A DNA stretch of 64,000 nucleotides from Mactra quadrangularis (GCA_025267735.1 CM046295.1:11109167-11173166), one strand, 5' to 3'; counted from the first letter of the stretch, positions 47,801 through 60,104 are shown. A program made the numbers and translations. Notes: a model not told the origin generated them from the sequence alone.

Positions 47801-50800
47801 GGTAGGTTTAGGTTATTCCACTTATGGCCTATGGATATGCTCAGATCTCAGGGACCAAATTTTGTTACCTGATACTAAGTACATATTCTCACCAATGGCT
47901 GATAACTCTCTTACTCGATACAGAAGTATCGGGAAGAAAGGTCGTAGAAAATATAACATGACTTAATGTCTAAATGTAATGGAGCTTAAATAAATATGTT
48001 TTTTGCGTTGGACTTATGATATAAAATATCGTGCGATCATAATGAAATCAAATAGATCAATATACCATAGAAAAGGATTGACAAGAATTATAATTTACAA
48101 GGGTGTGAACTTTCTTTGCCAGACTTGTTCGACTTACTAATTTCTTAGCCCGACTAGTATATTTTAAAGTTCACTTGTCTAAAGATAAGTGGAACATATT
48201 TTGATGACGAAAACAAATTAATTGTAGGAATCACTAAGCTAAGGACAAATAAAACAAACTTTATAGGTACTCATTCACAGATTTCAACGTAGATATCAAC
48301 TTTTTCTGAAACTATCTAAATTGTATGGAAACATTTTTGAACAAGAAATATGTGCTTTGATAATGACAATTTTATGGCAAATGAACATACAACTACAAAT
48401 AATAGTGTTTCAAATAGTAAAATATACCCCGTATGTCACGGTATAGACAAATGTATCGCATTTTTTGTGAATTTTATTGTATATTTCTTGCAATCTACAG
48501 GTCAGTTTGTCTTAAAGTATGAAGATTTTTTGACACAATTACAGACACTAAATAGTATTCTCAAAATATAGAAAACTCTTAACAAAATCTGTGAAATAGT
48601 AAATATTTTAATGACCAAGTAAAGTAGAGTTTAAATTTCACTACGTTAAGGATAAATTAAACGAGCTTTGAATTTTCACGCCCTGTTAATGAACATGCAA
48701 ACATGCCAGATAATACAAGATAAAGTACAAGAAAAAACAATAAACACTATGAGGTACTCTTGTGTAACTTTGCTTACCATGCCTTTGACGAAATACTGTA
48801 GAATGTATGATATTATAAAATATGTAAAATATACTTTGGGTATGAACTCAAATACCAAATTTCGCTTATGAATTTTATAAAATATGTAAAATATACTTTG
48901 AGTATGAAATCAATTACCAAATCTCGACTGAGGATATTATAAAATATGTAAAATATACTTTGTTTATGATCTAGATAACAAAAATCATCACGATACATTT
49001 CATTGCAATCGTTATATTACAAATCAGCGGAGTAAATGTATGCGCCACTGACAGTTGTTTAAAACTTAATGATATTAATATAAATATTAGAAACGCAGAA
49101 AATTGTCTAAGGCCTTGCTTGTGGACATCTTACGTCCTTTTAGGAGAATATAGATGGTAAGTTTTAATCAAATTAAATGTGTTTGTGCATTTATTTTCTT
49201 TAAGAATGAGCAGCTTAGAAAGAGGCAGTCACATCAGTCATAAGAAACAAAACAGCTGAACATTTTCAGTTCGAAGCATAAAAAGCCAATAATCGTCAGG
49301 AAATACCAAACACAATATTAAATCAATCGGGGCGGGATTTGACTATAAAGGCGTAATAATAACCCACTCGGTGACATAAGGTGGGGCTTGATAAATAAAG
49401 CGTTAAAACAGTCAACTCTCTCGCTTAAGGCGGGGTTTAAAATATAAAAAGGCGTTACATAAAATTTACTTTCATGCTTGAGGCGGGGATAAATATAAAG
49501 AATGCGTTACAACAGTTAACTCGCTACCTTAAGGCGGGGCTTAACATATAAAAAGGCGTTACATAAAATCTACTTACTTGCTAGAGGCAGGGCTAGATGT
49601 ATAGAGGCGTAACATAAATTTTCCAGTTTCTCCGGCGTCCTTGGTGGTTGGAATTAACACATACCGTCCTTTCTTTAATTCTACTGCACCAAAGACACTT
49701 CTGGACTTGACATAGTCAGATTTAAACATCAAATCACCATTAATATGTACACGATACAATCGATTCTCTTCGACCTAATAAAATATATTCATTGAAAGTT
49801 GTTATAGACCATCCTTTTGAACATCAGACAAAATGTATGCTATGTATGGCGTTAAACTACGTACTAGAGTTTATAGTTTATTGTCACATTTTACATATAC
49901 ATTAGAAGAAAAACAAACATTTAATATTTAAAAACTAGTATACATTAGTAAAATTACAGAAAAACAATTAATTTACGGCGCTTGCAAATCAATTGGCAGC
50001 TATGATAGTGAAATAGATTTATTAGAAAATCCAAATTTATCTATACTTACAGAAAATTATTGAGAAATAAAAGTGTGTTGTTCTAAAGAGTAAAATGTAG
50101 TCAATGAAACCCATGCAAGAGTTTTGGTTCAACTATTAAAATACGAGTGGTCTCCCATATTTTAACCAGACTTGTCTTCCTTGTTTTTTCTCCCAGAGTT
50201 ATCTCCCGTACTTATCTATAAGAGTTGTCTCACTTGCTTCTTTAAAAGAGTTGTCTCCCATGTTCTCCAATTGAGTTGTCTCCCGTGTTTTACTTACCTT
50301 CATTATTTGGAATCCAATAGTATTAAGTCTAATTCCAAGTTGTTGACGTGAGAGGTTGATGTCATGCTGCTCCAGGGAGACCATTATTTTGTCCTTAATA
50401 CCTGTTATGTCAAATACATACTGAAAACATAATAAAAGTAACAGTTAAAGTGCGGTTTGCATCCACATATTAGTACATGTTCAGTCGGCTTCATTTAGTG
50501 AAGTTCGTTTCTCTGACCTAGTTGTCTCTTCAGAAATAACTTCATAAATAACTTCTTCGTAAATTTGACTACTTCGGGGGTGATAGTAAGGTATTGTGTA
50601 AAGCGTACATCAGACTTTAACTTATTCTTAATATGTAGATGTTCAAAAGGTAAAGCAGACATTACCTGTGGGTTGCTAAGGAAAGTAGTTGAGTTCCAAT
50701 CACTTCCGCCATTCATTCCTTGGATATGCCATTCACCATGGAAGATGCTCTCATTCCACGATTTCTTGATAGATATGATAGAAGTGTTTACAAAATGGCA

Positions 50801-53800
50801 GATGTCAACATTGGTAAAATTGCTGACAAAATCATCAAGGCTCATCCTATGAAAAATATCAAGAATAAATATGAATTATGTTTAATATAAAATATAAAAA
50901 TCCTAAAAGATCTCCATTAGAGAGAGCCCATCATCTTATTTTAGAAATACAATTAAAAATAACCGATATCAAAAGTTGTAGAATAACTAACAAGTCAAAT
51001 AAGCTCATCCTGTGAAAAATATCAAAGATAAATAGACTTAGATATATACGTTTTGTCAAGGTAAAAATGACATAAACAAAGTGCATTGCCATGAACCATT
51101 TATGTCGCATTTTACAAAATGTTGATTATTGAAAATGTCAAGAAAAAATAAAGATAAAATAAAGATACTTGGCAGAATAGAACATACTATTCTAGACATA
51201 GTTTTTGTTGTCAATATTTGTTTTCAAAATCTGTTATCAATCTGACATTGAATTGAAATTTTTTGAAATTGACTTACGATCATTTTGACAGCACGAATTT
51301 TTATGAAAAGGTGCACAGTTACACAAATACTAACCAGAATTCTCCTTCACTTTCAAATTTAATTCCCAATTTATCCCATTCATGTTGTGTGAGTGCTTGC
51401 CATTCTGGAGCTCTGAAACATTAAAAAACATAATAGCAGCCGTAGTTTGTTTCCTTATTTCTGATGTTTAGAGTAATCGTAATAAAAGTAAAGTATAGAT
51501 TGGAACTGCATGATTGTTGGTGTGCGTTTGACAGCACAGGTATGAAAATATAAAATCAACTCATTTAACTAATAACTTTGTTTTGCCTAGTCTGACGCCA
51601 ACCTTATCTTCACATCGTTAAAAACAATCGTCAATTTCTGTCATCGTCCTCGCCATTTTCGTACACTAGTATTAACGACTAGTAAATGAGAACTTCAAAA
51701 GAATTATGTGGTTTTGTTAACAACATGCTCAAAATTTAAATTGCAATTTATAATATTCAACATTCTGACAAGGCGCATAACAAAGACCTAACGGTAAGAT
51801 GACAAAATAACTAATTTACCCGTCGGCCCATGGACCGGACCATTCTTTGGTACCCCAAGGATTGGCCAATCGAACCATGAACATTTTTTGCTGGCCTATT
51901 TTTCCTTGAAGTTTTTTAGGTACATCTAGATCCATTATTTTAGTGATGTTGTATCCATGACCGAGAATCAAACCTTGAGCAGTTTCTTTATCGATTTGAT
52001 CATCCGTACACTGAAATTAATATACGTAATACATGCACTTATTAGATGGTTGCCGACGAAACGATAGACAATCACTTTATTGACGACGATAATGAGGCAA
52101 GCATTTATGATTATATTGAAGACGTTAAAAAGGAATGGTGGTGATGTTGGTGATGACGTTAAAGGTTATAAATTAAGTGATGATGATAATGATGATAATG
52201 TCTATGATTAATTTGAAGATGATAAAAAAATTGATGAATGTAATGGTTAAGTTGATGATGATTGTGGTGCCGCTGTTATTGACAATAATACGTTTGTTAA
52301 ATATAATGGAAAACTATGAAAGCCTTACAGGATATTAGGGGATTGATGTAAAAAAGCAATGTGGTTGATGTAAAAAAGCAATGTGGTTGATGTAAAAGCA
52401 ATGTGGTTGATGTAAAAAGCAATGTGGTTGGTGTAAAAAGCAATGTGGTTGGTGTAAAAAACAATGTGGTTGATGTAAAAAGCAATGTGGTTGGTGTAAA
52501 AAACAATGTGGTTGATGTAAAAAAGCAATGTGGTTGATGTAAAAAAGCAATGTGGTTGATGTAAAAGGCAATGTAACATAATGTAAGGTGCTTTACGCCG
52601 CATTATATAACATTTTCACTAGTATTGTGGCGATTATTCGTTTTACTCAAGTTCCCTGGTAAGTCTTGTTCTCTGGACCAATAACTTGGTACTAAGAAAC
52701 TAATCTCGATGGTGGCTGACAACTGACCTACCAGTACTTGATACAGAGGTAAGTAAGAGAAATGGTCGTAGAAAATATTACGTGACCAAACTCAATCAAA
52801 TTATTAGTACTTAAATTCCTCATCAAGTTAAAATAGTCAACGTACCTCAATGTTACAATTTACAAGCGCTCTGTTTTCCAATGCGTCTCTCAATTTTCCG
52901 AAGAAGTCCAACTTGGAATTTTGATCATTCAAACCAAGATGAGCTAAAACCAACTTTTCAGCAACACCTCCGGTGAAATCCACGAGAGCATCAGCAGTTC
53001 GACCATTCTTTAACGTTTCATAGTCACCATACAATCTTAAATAAAAAAGAACCGCGTTGATTTTACCCCAATCAAAACCTACCCGTTGTTTCCTTGAACA
53101 AGGCACTTTATCCTACTTTATCATACTAGCTCAGTACTTGGAGACCAGGAGTTTGTGAGTTGTTGTAAGCTCTCATGATCGAGCTTATATGAATTAGTAT
53201 AAAGAAACATTTCATCAATTATTTCTAATGAATAGGTTGTATAATGCAAATTTAAAATCCTAATTAAAATGACGTCACCATATAGGACGACATATTTTAC
53301 TAGCGCAAAATTTATAACAAAACACCGAAGGATCTAAGCATGAAAGAAACAATATTTACGTCATTTTTGGAATAGTTATGTATTCAGTAGAAACCCCCAG
53401 GAAATTTGTCCAAGGAATTTGAGATTCCATGAATTGTCATCTAAAATTTATTTCATAGGAGGAATTCCTAACATTAAGGAGTTATCTTTGGGGTTTCTTT
53501 GAGGTCCCTGGTAAAGGCAGTCAGTGTCGATCTTTGTATTTATTTAAATTCTTAAGCCGACAGGTATTTTGGCCAAGGACATAAATAAGACTTTATACTT
53601 TACTTACTTTGCGTATGCTTTTTCCAGCAGAGCACTCCAGAATTCATTTCTTGAATTGGAATGACAGAATACTAGTTTCTCATTTTTGGTTGGCAGTCTG
53701 TCGTCCACGCTAACGTCGATCCATTCGCCATACCTCCAGAAGTGAAAATGGAAAACGCCAGCGTATGTTGGCTTTTCTGCCCTTTCGTTCCATTCCTGAT

Positions 53801-56077
53801 TTTTTAGGTCTGGTAATACCTTGAATAAAAGATACACGCAATTACAGAAATATGGATATCAAAAAAAGTATTTGTCATAGATATTTACAATGTAAAAATG
53901 GTGAAGCGTCCTACCATTACAAGCATGATTGACTAAGGGGTGGTGGTTTATCCGCCACGCTAATTTTGTTAAAATAAACTATACAGTCTTTATTTTTCAA
54001 TACCACCCTACCTTTGGAATGGAATGGTTTATTTTTATGTATATACAAACACGTAATGTTAGTCTGTACGAACTGTACTATTTCACTTGTAAAGGCTGAG
54101 TTTTTCATAAATACAATTAAAATTTAACATCTGACGTTTTTATACAGGTAAGTTATCATAGGTTACGTATAATTGTTATGTATCTAAATGTATGTTTTTA
54201 ATTTCTCATGTCTTAACTAGTAAAAAATTATTACAAATCACACATATACAAAAGTATGGTGGCTGATTTATGCCATGTCGTATTTTCGTTTCTTCGCCGC
54301 GAAGAAACGAAGAAACGAAAACACGAAGACACGACAAATCCATAGTTTGTCGTATCTTCGTCTTTTTGTTTCTTCGTTTCTTCGCCTAGACAAAATAAAT
54401 ACAACAATACGACAGATAAAATGTGTCGTGTTTTCGCCTCACATCTGTCGTATCTTCGTCCTTTCGTTTCTTCGCCACGAAGACACGAAAAGACGAAGAT
54501 ACGACAGATGTAAGGTGAAAACACGACACATTTTATCTGTCGTATTGTTGTCTTTATTTTGTCGTGTGTTCGTTTCTTCGTGGCGAAGAAACGAAGACAC
54601 GAAAAGACGAACACACGACAAACTATGGATTTGTCTTGTCTTCATGTTTTCGTTTCTTCGTTTCTTCGCGGCGAAGAAACGAAAATACGACTTGGCATAA
54701 ATCAGCCAACATACAAAAATGTTCAGGCAATTATCGATGACACTGTTTAATTATCAGTTTTATATATAATGTATACAGTACCATTCATAATTACCTTTAC
54801 ACTTTCGTAAATGTGTTAGTTATTTTTTAAAGTTTTCACCAATTCTTGAGAAATTAAAAACATATCTTTAGATACATATACATGTATAAAAAATACAATT
54901 GTATAAAGATATAAAGTATCATAACTCTGTTTTGATATATTTTATAATAAACATCCTTACATATATATACAGCTGAAATAAAATTACATTGCAATGTCAC
55001 TGCCTCATTTTGAATGAATAGGCAGCCATCTTTAATAACGTTGTATGAGTAATGGTAAAATTTGGATGGCGTTTTTATTGTATTTTATACTTACTGCGTT
55101 AAACAATTTCTTCTCTTTAGTTAGACTAGCACAGGCTGTTACGAACCAACAATTTCCAATACTTCCTTGATTCAAATCATCCGTGGTCACACCTTCTACA
55201 ACAAGTTTTGGAACTTTACATAGTTCCTGCAATTAAACACAAAGTTACAGAAATATTCTATGTAGGTTTTGAACCAGCATTGGCGGATCTAGCGGGGGGA
55301 GGGGTCAGGGGAGTCCGGACCCCCCTAGAATTTGGAAAATGTACATGTCCATTAGTGTATTTCTTGACTGTAAGTCATTTTTAAGAATCTTGAAGCAATT
55401 TTTCTCGGTGCTAAACATATATTTATAATGGTTATGCATTTTTATTATAAATATGTTGCATTATTTTGCAAAATGTGTATAATGTGGTTGTTGTTAGAAA
55501 GTTTGGACCCCCTAGAAAAGTTCGGACCCCACCTGTAAAATATCCTGGATCCGCCCCTGGTATTTATACTAGTATATGTAATAACAAATGACAATTTTTC
55601 ATTGAATATGGAATATGGTGGCTATAAAATGTTGGTGGACTGTCGGACCACACACATTCTATAAGACACTGGACCGACAACGAGTTTGGTGAATTCTGAC
55701 CAAGGTCCGCTGGCTAATTTGAATATTGTAACTTACAAGCAAAGGTTTTTTTAATTGTCAAAGGAGACATCAAAATGAAAACAAAAGTAACAACAGCTTG
55801 ACAAGATCAAGTGAAGAACTTGAAAACATTGCAGAGGCGAGAAGCTTTCCGTACCAAATGACAAAATGGATGACGTCATCATTTTCTGTGTAAACAATAA
55901 TCACTGAGAGAGAGGTGATGTTACCTTTGGTCTTTTCCATTCTATTTCTTGGTCAATCTTGCTGAAGAATAATGATTTACTATTGGCGGGAAATTCTGGA
56001 TCTTCCCATAATTCACCGCGTTTTAAACAGTCACTTTTTATTGAAGAGTATTTTTGGTTCTTGTAGTTTTGAGGCAT
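44847..56077 (-). CDS. CAPN5: Calpain-5/TRA-3-type cysteine protease
   Basis: Twelve coding exons in transcript order: 56077-55925, 55226-55095, 53819-53608, 53035-52846, 52010-51820, 51412-51335, 50846-50666, 50420-50298, 49774-49578, 46327-46209, 45782-45643, 45029-44847. All use GT/AG and phase is continuous for 632 residues, close to the ~640 of vertebrate CAPN5. Protease core: DPEFPA, catalytic Cys77 in [35 protein letters not shown] in pieces, [21 protein letters not shown], His247 in GHGYN and Asn279 in RLANPWG. Residues 319-485 form the C2-like/CBSW domain. About 486-632 is the C-terminal C2 domain ([27 protein letters not shown]). There is no penta-EF hand. It is a calcium-dependent intracellular regulatory protease. 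The arginine before ANPWG is Ala (usual RLRNPWG). Confidence 0.92.
45925..46062 (+). mobile_element. SINE-C tail in calpain intron 10
   Basis: CACTCTGGTGTAAATGGGTACTGTGAGGGATCACCTGCCTG, followed by GATTTCAATGATCAAAGGTTAT, matches 57285-57415. Confidence 0.5.
47020..47395. repeat. ~37-bp minisatellite in calpain intron 9
   Basis: About ten degenerate units of AGTGACGTCAAAAAGCGCCGTATACCATAGAACAAATC, with period 32-37. The ORFs on either strand here come from the repeats. Confidence 0.85.
47745..47965 (-). mobile_element. Possible SINE-A tail, diverged
   Basis: TCTCAGGGACCAAATTTTG, TACTAAGTACATATTCTCACC, ATGGCTGATAACTC and GGTCGTAGAAAATATAACATGACT line up with the SINE-A body near 52680-52800 and 59520-59640. 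Diverged and headless. Confidence 0.4.
48813..48965. repeat. 62-bp repeat, three copies, calpain intron 9
   Basis: TTATAAAATATGTAAAATATACTTTG starts at about 48813, 48875 and 48937, exactly 62 bases apart, with diverged linkers. Confidence 0.8.
49325..49625 (-). repeat. ~50-56 bp minisatellite continuous with calpain exon 9
   Basis: Read on the minus strand, about six units of TTATGTAACGCCTTTTTATATGTTAAGCCCCGCCTTAAG type follow each other. The first unit is the coding end of exon 9 itself plus its donor: TTATGTTACGCC, CATCTAGCCCTGCC, TCTAGCAA|GTAAGT. Because the encoded FMLRLYT is a conserved calpain motif, the exon is probably the founder and the intronic units its copies. Confidence 0.75.
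52335..52575. repeat. ~20-bp minisatellite in calpain intron 4
   Basis: About eleven copies of GATGTAAAAAAGCAATGTGGTT or GGTGT variants. Near-21-bp periodicity opens long false ORFs on the minus strand. Confidence 0.9.
52588..52800 (-). mobile_element. SINE-A tail in calpain intron 4
   Basis: GCTTTACGCCGCATT, the GTTCCCTGGTAAGTC block, CTGACAACTGACCTACC and AATGGTCGTAGAAAATATTACGTGACC match the family body; the tRNA-like head is absent. Confidence 0.5.
53070..53215 (-). mobile_element. SINE-D fragment in calpain intron 3
   Basis: AAACCTACCCGTTGTTTCCTTGAACAAGGCACTTTATCC and ATACTAGCTCAGTACTTGGAGACCAGGA match the family. It lies 35 bp upstream of exon 4 in the transcript. Confidence 0.5.
54260..54708. 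mobile_element. 449-bp palindrome of nested palindromes
   Basis: Perfect 16-bp inverted ends TGGCTGATTTATGCCA / TGGCATAAATCAGCCA continue into a nearly complete palindrome about a centre near 54484. Each arm itself contains hairpins such as CGTTTCTTCGCCGCGAAGAAACG and CGTTTCTTCG-type repeats of TTTCGTGTCTTCGTC. It lies in calpain intron 2. No coding potential; all ORFs here come from the repeats. No clear target duplication was found. Confidence 0.85.
54776..55015. mobile_element. Mariner-like MITE M1 in calpain intron 2
   Basis: CAGTACCATTCATAATTACCTTTACAC at the left, the AAGTATCATAACTCTG centre and TGCCTCATTTTGAATGAATAG at the right; the right end is degraded. Confidence 0.65.
55281..55560 (+). 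mobile_element. hAT-like MITE G, long copy, calpain intron 1
   Basis: CATTGGCGGATCTAGCGGGG at the left mirrors CTGGATCCGCCCCTG at the right, with GGACCCCCCTAGAA subterminal repeats. About 280 bp. Parts match 29396-29582 and 29700-29957. Confidence 0.75.
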
Positions 56078-56141
56078 TTTGATTTATTCGGCTATCTTCG
56101 TAAGATTCCGTAGTAATGTTTTGTTGACGTGTTCACTTTCA

Positions 56142-56154
56142 GTCATGCATCCTG
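56142..56154 (-). other. Acceptor of the calpain start-codon exon
   Basis: TAATTTCAG|GATGCATGAC on the minus strand suggests the start-codon exon begins at 56151. That leaves 74 bases of 5' UTR, with short upstream ATGs, before ATG 56077. A further 5' non-coding exon must then lie upstream. Confidence 0.5.
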
Positions 56155-56254
56155 AAATTAAAATATGGTCAGGATTGAACAAACGGTAAAAGAGGTTCGG
56201 AAACGGTAAAACAGTGCTCTGATAATGACAATTTTAGTGCAAATTTACATACAA

Positions 56255-56430
56255 TTGATACACTAATTCATTTTAACTAGATTGTGAAACAAATTCATAC
56301 CACTTAAATTTATCACTTTAGTGTCCCATTCCTGATCCCCCAGCAATGAGCTACTAGGTGAAGTTTCTTGCTCAAAGAAACAACGGGTATGTTTTTGATG
56401 GGATTCGAACCAACGCGGAGCTGGTTATCC
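56255..56430 (+). mobile_element. SINE-D copy
   Basis: ACTAGATTGTGAAACAAATTC, CCATTCCTGATCCCCCAGCAATGAGC, TCAAAGAAACAACGGG and GGGATTCGAACCAACGCGGAGCTGG match the family in order. Confidence 0.6.
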
Positions 56431-56999
56431 AATGATTACATGCAACAATAAAAAATTGTGATTTTTTCATAATTATACCCTGTAAGTAACGGTATAAATG
56501 AGTTTGAGCCTTTTAGTGGCTTTAATTTTGTACATGTACATTTCATTTACCAACAAAATTACAGACATTGACAGGTATCTTAAAATATAAAAAAAATCTG
56601 TTAACTAATTACTTTAATTTTAATACCCACGAATTTACACATGTATAGAGAAACAGGCAAATCAATTTCAAAATAATCAAAATATTTTATTATGAAATTT
56701 TAATATAGATTTAAAGTTGTTGACAAGTATGTCCCATGCCTTTATACAAATATGAATGGGATTTTTATACAAACATTCAAACCATTGAACTTATATTGAA
56801 AAAAGGTGAATATTTCAAAATCAAACATAACTCGGTCCAGTATCGATTTTATTACTACAAATACAACGTAAATATGTATCTATATTTAAAAGTGTACGTA
56901 TTCAGCACACAATTCAATATACAGCAAATGTAATATTCTCTTCATTTATTTTGATTGATAATAATGTATATGTACAGAGAACCCTTGATTAACGGCCAC

Positions 57000-57230
57000 T
57001 TCACAAATACGAACACCTCACAGTAACGATAACGACAACCTTACCATACAGACTACTTCACAATTACGACCACCTCAAAGCAACGGTTACTTCAAAATAA
57101 CAGCCAACTCACAAAAACGATAACCTTACAATAACGACCACCTATCAAACCGAACACCACACTGTAACGGGTTTTTTTTCAGAATAATAACCATCTCAAA
57201 ATAACGACCTTCTCACAATAACCATTTAAG
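57000..57230. repeat. Degenerate ~20-bp repeat
   Basis: Many variants of CCTCACAATAACGACCAC succeed one another without exact period. It starts with GAGAACCCTTGATTAACGGCCACTTC and may derive from a pogo-like MITE end. Confidence 0.5.
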
Positions 57231-57284
57231 CCCAACCAGGGGCACTGTTTATTATCTTGAACAATAAATTATCCAACAATAGCT

Positions 57285-57415
57285 TCATTTCACTCAGATG
57301 TAAATGGGTACTGTAAGGGATCAACTGTCTGAGGCTGATTTTAATAATAAAGGTTATTGTACAAATGTGTAAAATCTGCAGAACATAAATATGGAAGCAG
57401 ACTTTAAGCCGCACT
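57285..57415 (+). mobile_element. SINE-C tail
   Basis: CACTCAGATGTAAATGGGTACTG, GGGATCAACTGTCTGAGGCTG and TAAAGGTTATTG are shared with 45925-46062. Confidence 0.5.
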
Positions 57416-57501
57416 TCAACTTTTAACTCTTAACAACGATTACCTCAGTCATTTAAACGTACACCTGACCGATGTAGAAATATTTTACGTTACAAAGCGT
57501 A

Positions 57502-57688
57502 TACAGTTTAACCTCTGTTGAAAAACACCCACTGGGTGAGACTAAAGCATGCTACTGTTCAGAGGTTGTTGCTCTGCAGGGTTTATGTCAATTTAAGAAT
57601 ACGTCCAAGGAGAGTATCAAAATAATTTTTATATTGCTGTGCAGAGGGTATGTTCTGTAGAGGGCCGCTTTGCGGAGGTTATACTGTA
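57502..57688. mobile_element. Pogo-like MITE, ~187 bp
   Basis: TACAGTTTAACCTCTGTTG at the left and CGGAGGTTATACTGTA at the right are inverted CAGT.TAACCTC ends with TA flanks, typical of pogo/Tigger-type elements. Confidence 0.65.
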
Positions 57689-58125
57689 CACATAATATAT
57701 GTTATTTAAATCGCTTCCAATAAAGACCTGTTTATATTTGAACATAATTTCGAACATTGTAGTGAAATAATAATATTTTAACAAAAACGTTTGAATATTG
57801 TATAGTGCCCTACAAAGATTTCTAAACAAAAAATGATTTTTTGATAAAAACTAATCATGCATACTGCAAGTAGCTGTACTATAATTGAAGCTTATTCATG
57901 TAACATTATTTGAATCACATGTTGATAAACTAAGTAATACTGGTTTTGGAATTTGCTCAGAAGTCTCCGTTCTTTTAAACGTACACTTGTAAATGTAAAA
58001 CAGTAAATCGTAAATACAGGACATTGCCAAAGGACTTTTGTAAAGACCCGTAAAATCAATTTGTCGTTTAATATTTTGAAATGGGATCTTCATATATTTT
58101 ACAGGGGCTAAATCACGTTAGGATG

Positions 58126-58371
58126 TTCGGGATTTTGAAGGGGGTACGAGTTGGAATCCCACCCGGGGCTTTCATTCCTGTCTGTTTCATTTTGACAAAA
58201 TTGTAAATTTTCCTCCATTAATAAGTTATATGGAGAAGTTACCGACCTTATGAAAGGGTAGGTGAGTACTGGTTATAGCGGGTGTCCACGGAAGCTAAGT
58301 TAGGTTATCTGGCCGTTGTAAAATAACCTAAATTGTGAACTCAGTAAAATTTGAATGGCGTCAAATCCAAT
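58126..58371 (+). mobile_element. SINE-B copy
   Basis: GGGGGTACGAGTTGGAATCCCACCCGGGG, CCTCCATTAATAAGTTATATGG, ATGAAAGGGTAGGTGAGTACTGG and TGGCGTCAAATCC follow the family order. Confidence 0.65.
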
Positions 58372-58686
58372 TTAAAAAAATAATTTCTGGATAAAAACAT
58401 GCTATATGAAACAACCGAACTTAATCATCGTGGATTAAAAGTTCAAAAAATATATTGAAATAGAATGATTTAAAGTCGGATTTAAAAGTCGACATAACAA
58501 AACGTGCGTACCGGCATTTAAACTTTGTATAGCGCCACCTACATGGCGTGATCATATCCTATGTATATATATTTGAACTTTAATATAAGTAGGTCAAGTT
58601 TTACTTTTAATATAAAATATTAATTTTTATCGATTACTTAAAATAGTGTATGTAGTTTAATTGATAAAATGATTATTTCTATACTG

Positions 58687-58945
58687 GATTTAACGCCGTA
58701 CCACTGAATAGAGTAGGCCCTATTTAACGACGAGCGCTCCTAACCTTGTTTTCCTGGACACTTGTCTATAACCAGTACTCACCTACTCTTCCACAAAGCT
58801 AGAAATTTCTCTATATACCTTATTGATGGAGGATAATAGATATTATTGTCAAATTTTCATGGAAGGGTATAACTTCCCCGGGTGGGATTCAAACCCGTAC
58901 CGCCTTCGGGACACTAGATTCGAAATCCCGTAGCGCTACCAACTT
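58687..58945 (-). mobile_element. SINE-B copy, opposite orientation
   Basis: TTAACGCCGTACCACTG, CCTGGACACTTGTCTATAACC, GGAAGGGTATAACTTCCCCGGG and CGGGACACTAGATTCG. With the 58126 copy it forms an inverted pair about 0.3 kb apart. Confidence 0.65.
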
Positions 58946-59446
58946 CGGATAGAATGGTTTAATTCATTCTACAGATAGAATTTCCCCAGATAAAAAATAT
59001 GTTCATGAGTCAATCATGGCCATTGAAATTATCTTCATTATTAAGTGTCATTTCCACTGTATGTTTGTTAATCCCCATTTTTCACTCTCCGACGGAAACC
59101 AATAAGGTTCTGGTATTCGTTATTTGTTCGTGGATTCTTTTTAAAACTTAAGTTTAAACTACTAATACATCTCTCTAAGTTGGGGTGGTTTTTTAGCTGT
59201 GTCTTTGTCGTTGTTTTGTGATCTATGTTTTTCACTGTTCTTGTTTTTGATTTGTAAACAAGTCGTCTATGATCACGATGACTGCGTCATGATTGTATAT
59301 ACATGTACAGCAAAGGTAACCTTAACATGACTTGAACTGCGTGCTTCTCAGATGTAAAATAAGCAAGTGAGCGAGTGGAGAATTTTAGATCGTTTTTATC
59401 AGATTGGTTGAATGCAGTGTGAAGAACCAAAAAATGTTATGTTGTT

Positions 59447-59740
59447 GGGTTTATCGCCGTAACAACACATTGTATAAGTCATTATACTGAGGTTAGTGTA
59501 CACACGCATTGCTCCTGGAAAGGTTAATTCTCTGGAGTTAGCTGTTATTCATTTACTAGGTTCAAACTTTCATCAGCGACTGATAACTGCCCTACATGGT
59601 TTAGAATCAGTGGTATGAAGGAGAATGGTCGTAAAATTAATTTCATGATTAAACTACATGAAAATATGCCCCGCCCACGAATCGAACCACGACCTCTTGA
59701 TCAGTAGAATTTGTGTACTACCGACAGAACTAGCCGTGCG
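59447..59740 (-). mobile_element. SINE-A copy, nearly full length
   Basis: TTGGGTTTATCGCCGTAACAAC, TTAGCTGTTATTCATTTACTAGG, GCCCCGCCCACGAATCG and ACTAGCCGTGCG read as a complete minus-strand copy. A repeat shared with 8640-8790 lies just before it, at about 59258-59400. Confidence 0.7.
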
Positions 59741-60104
59741 ATGTATACTAAAAAGTACATCGAATATATGGTTTAATAAAACGTCAACAGTCTATAGAAA
59801 ATGTTGATTTATTTTTAATGACTTTCAGCGAAGCGTGGTGGAAGTAACATACAAGATATTGATTATAATGAGCACGTTGTAAATATCTCTAAAACTCATT
59901 TGTTTAATCAATTGATCAGACGTCAATTCTACAAGAAATGTTCATTTAGTCATTACGTATTGACTATTTTATAGTACTTTCCAAAGCCCTTTATAAGCAA
60001 TCGAACATTTCCGGAAACGTTCGTTATTTTCCGTAAAATTATATTGATAATATATCAATGACCATTATAGACCAACTTATAGACGACCCTAACCCGAAGT
60101 ACTA

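Noticed and set aside
52297..52603. Three overlapping minus-strand ORFs with repeated [19 protein letters not shown] peptides
   Set aside because: Products of the ~21-bp minisatellite in calpain intron 4.
54231..54700. 127- and 141-codon ORFs rich in RFFVSS/KKRRNEDTK
   Set aside because: They read through the nested palindrome on both strands; composition is dictated by TTCTTCG words.
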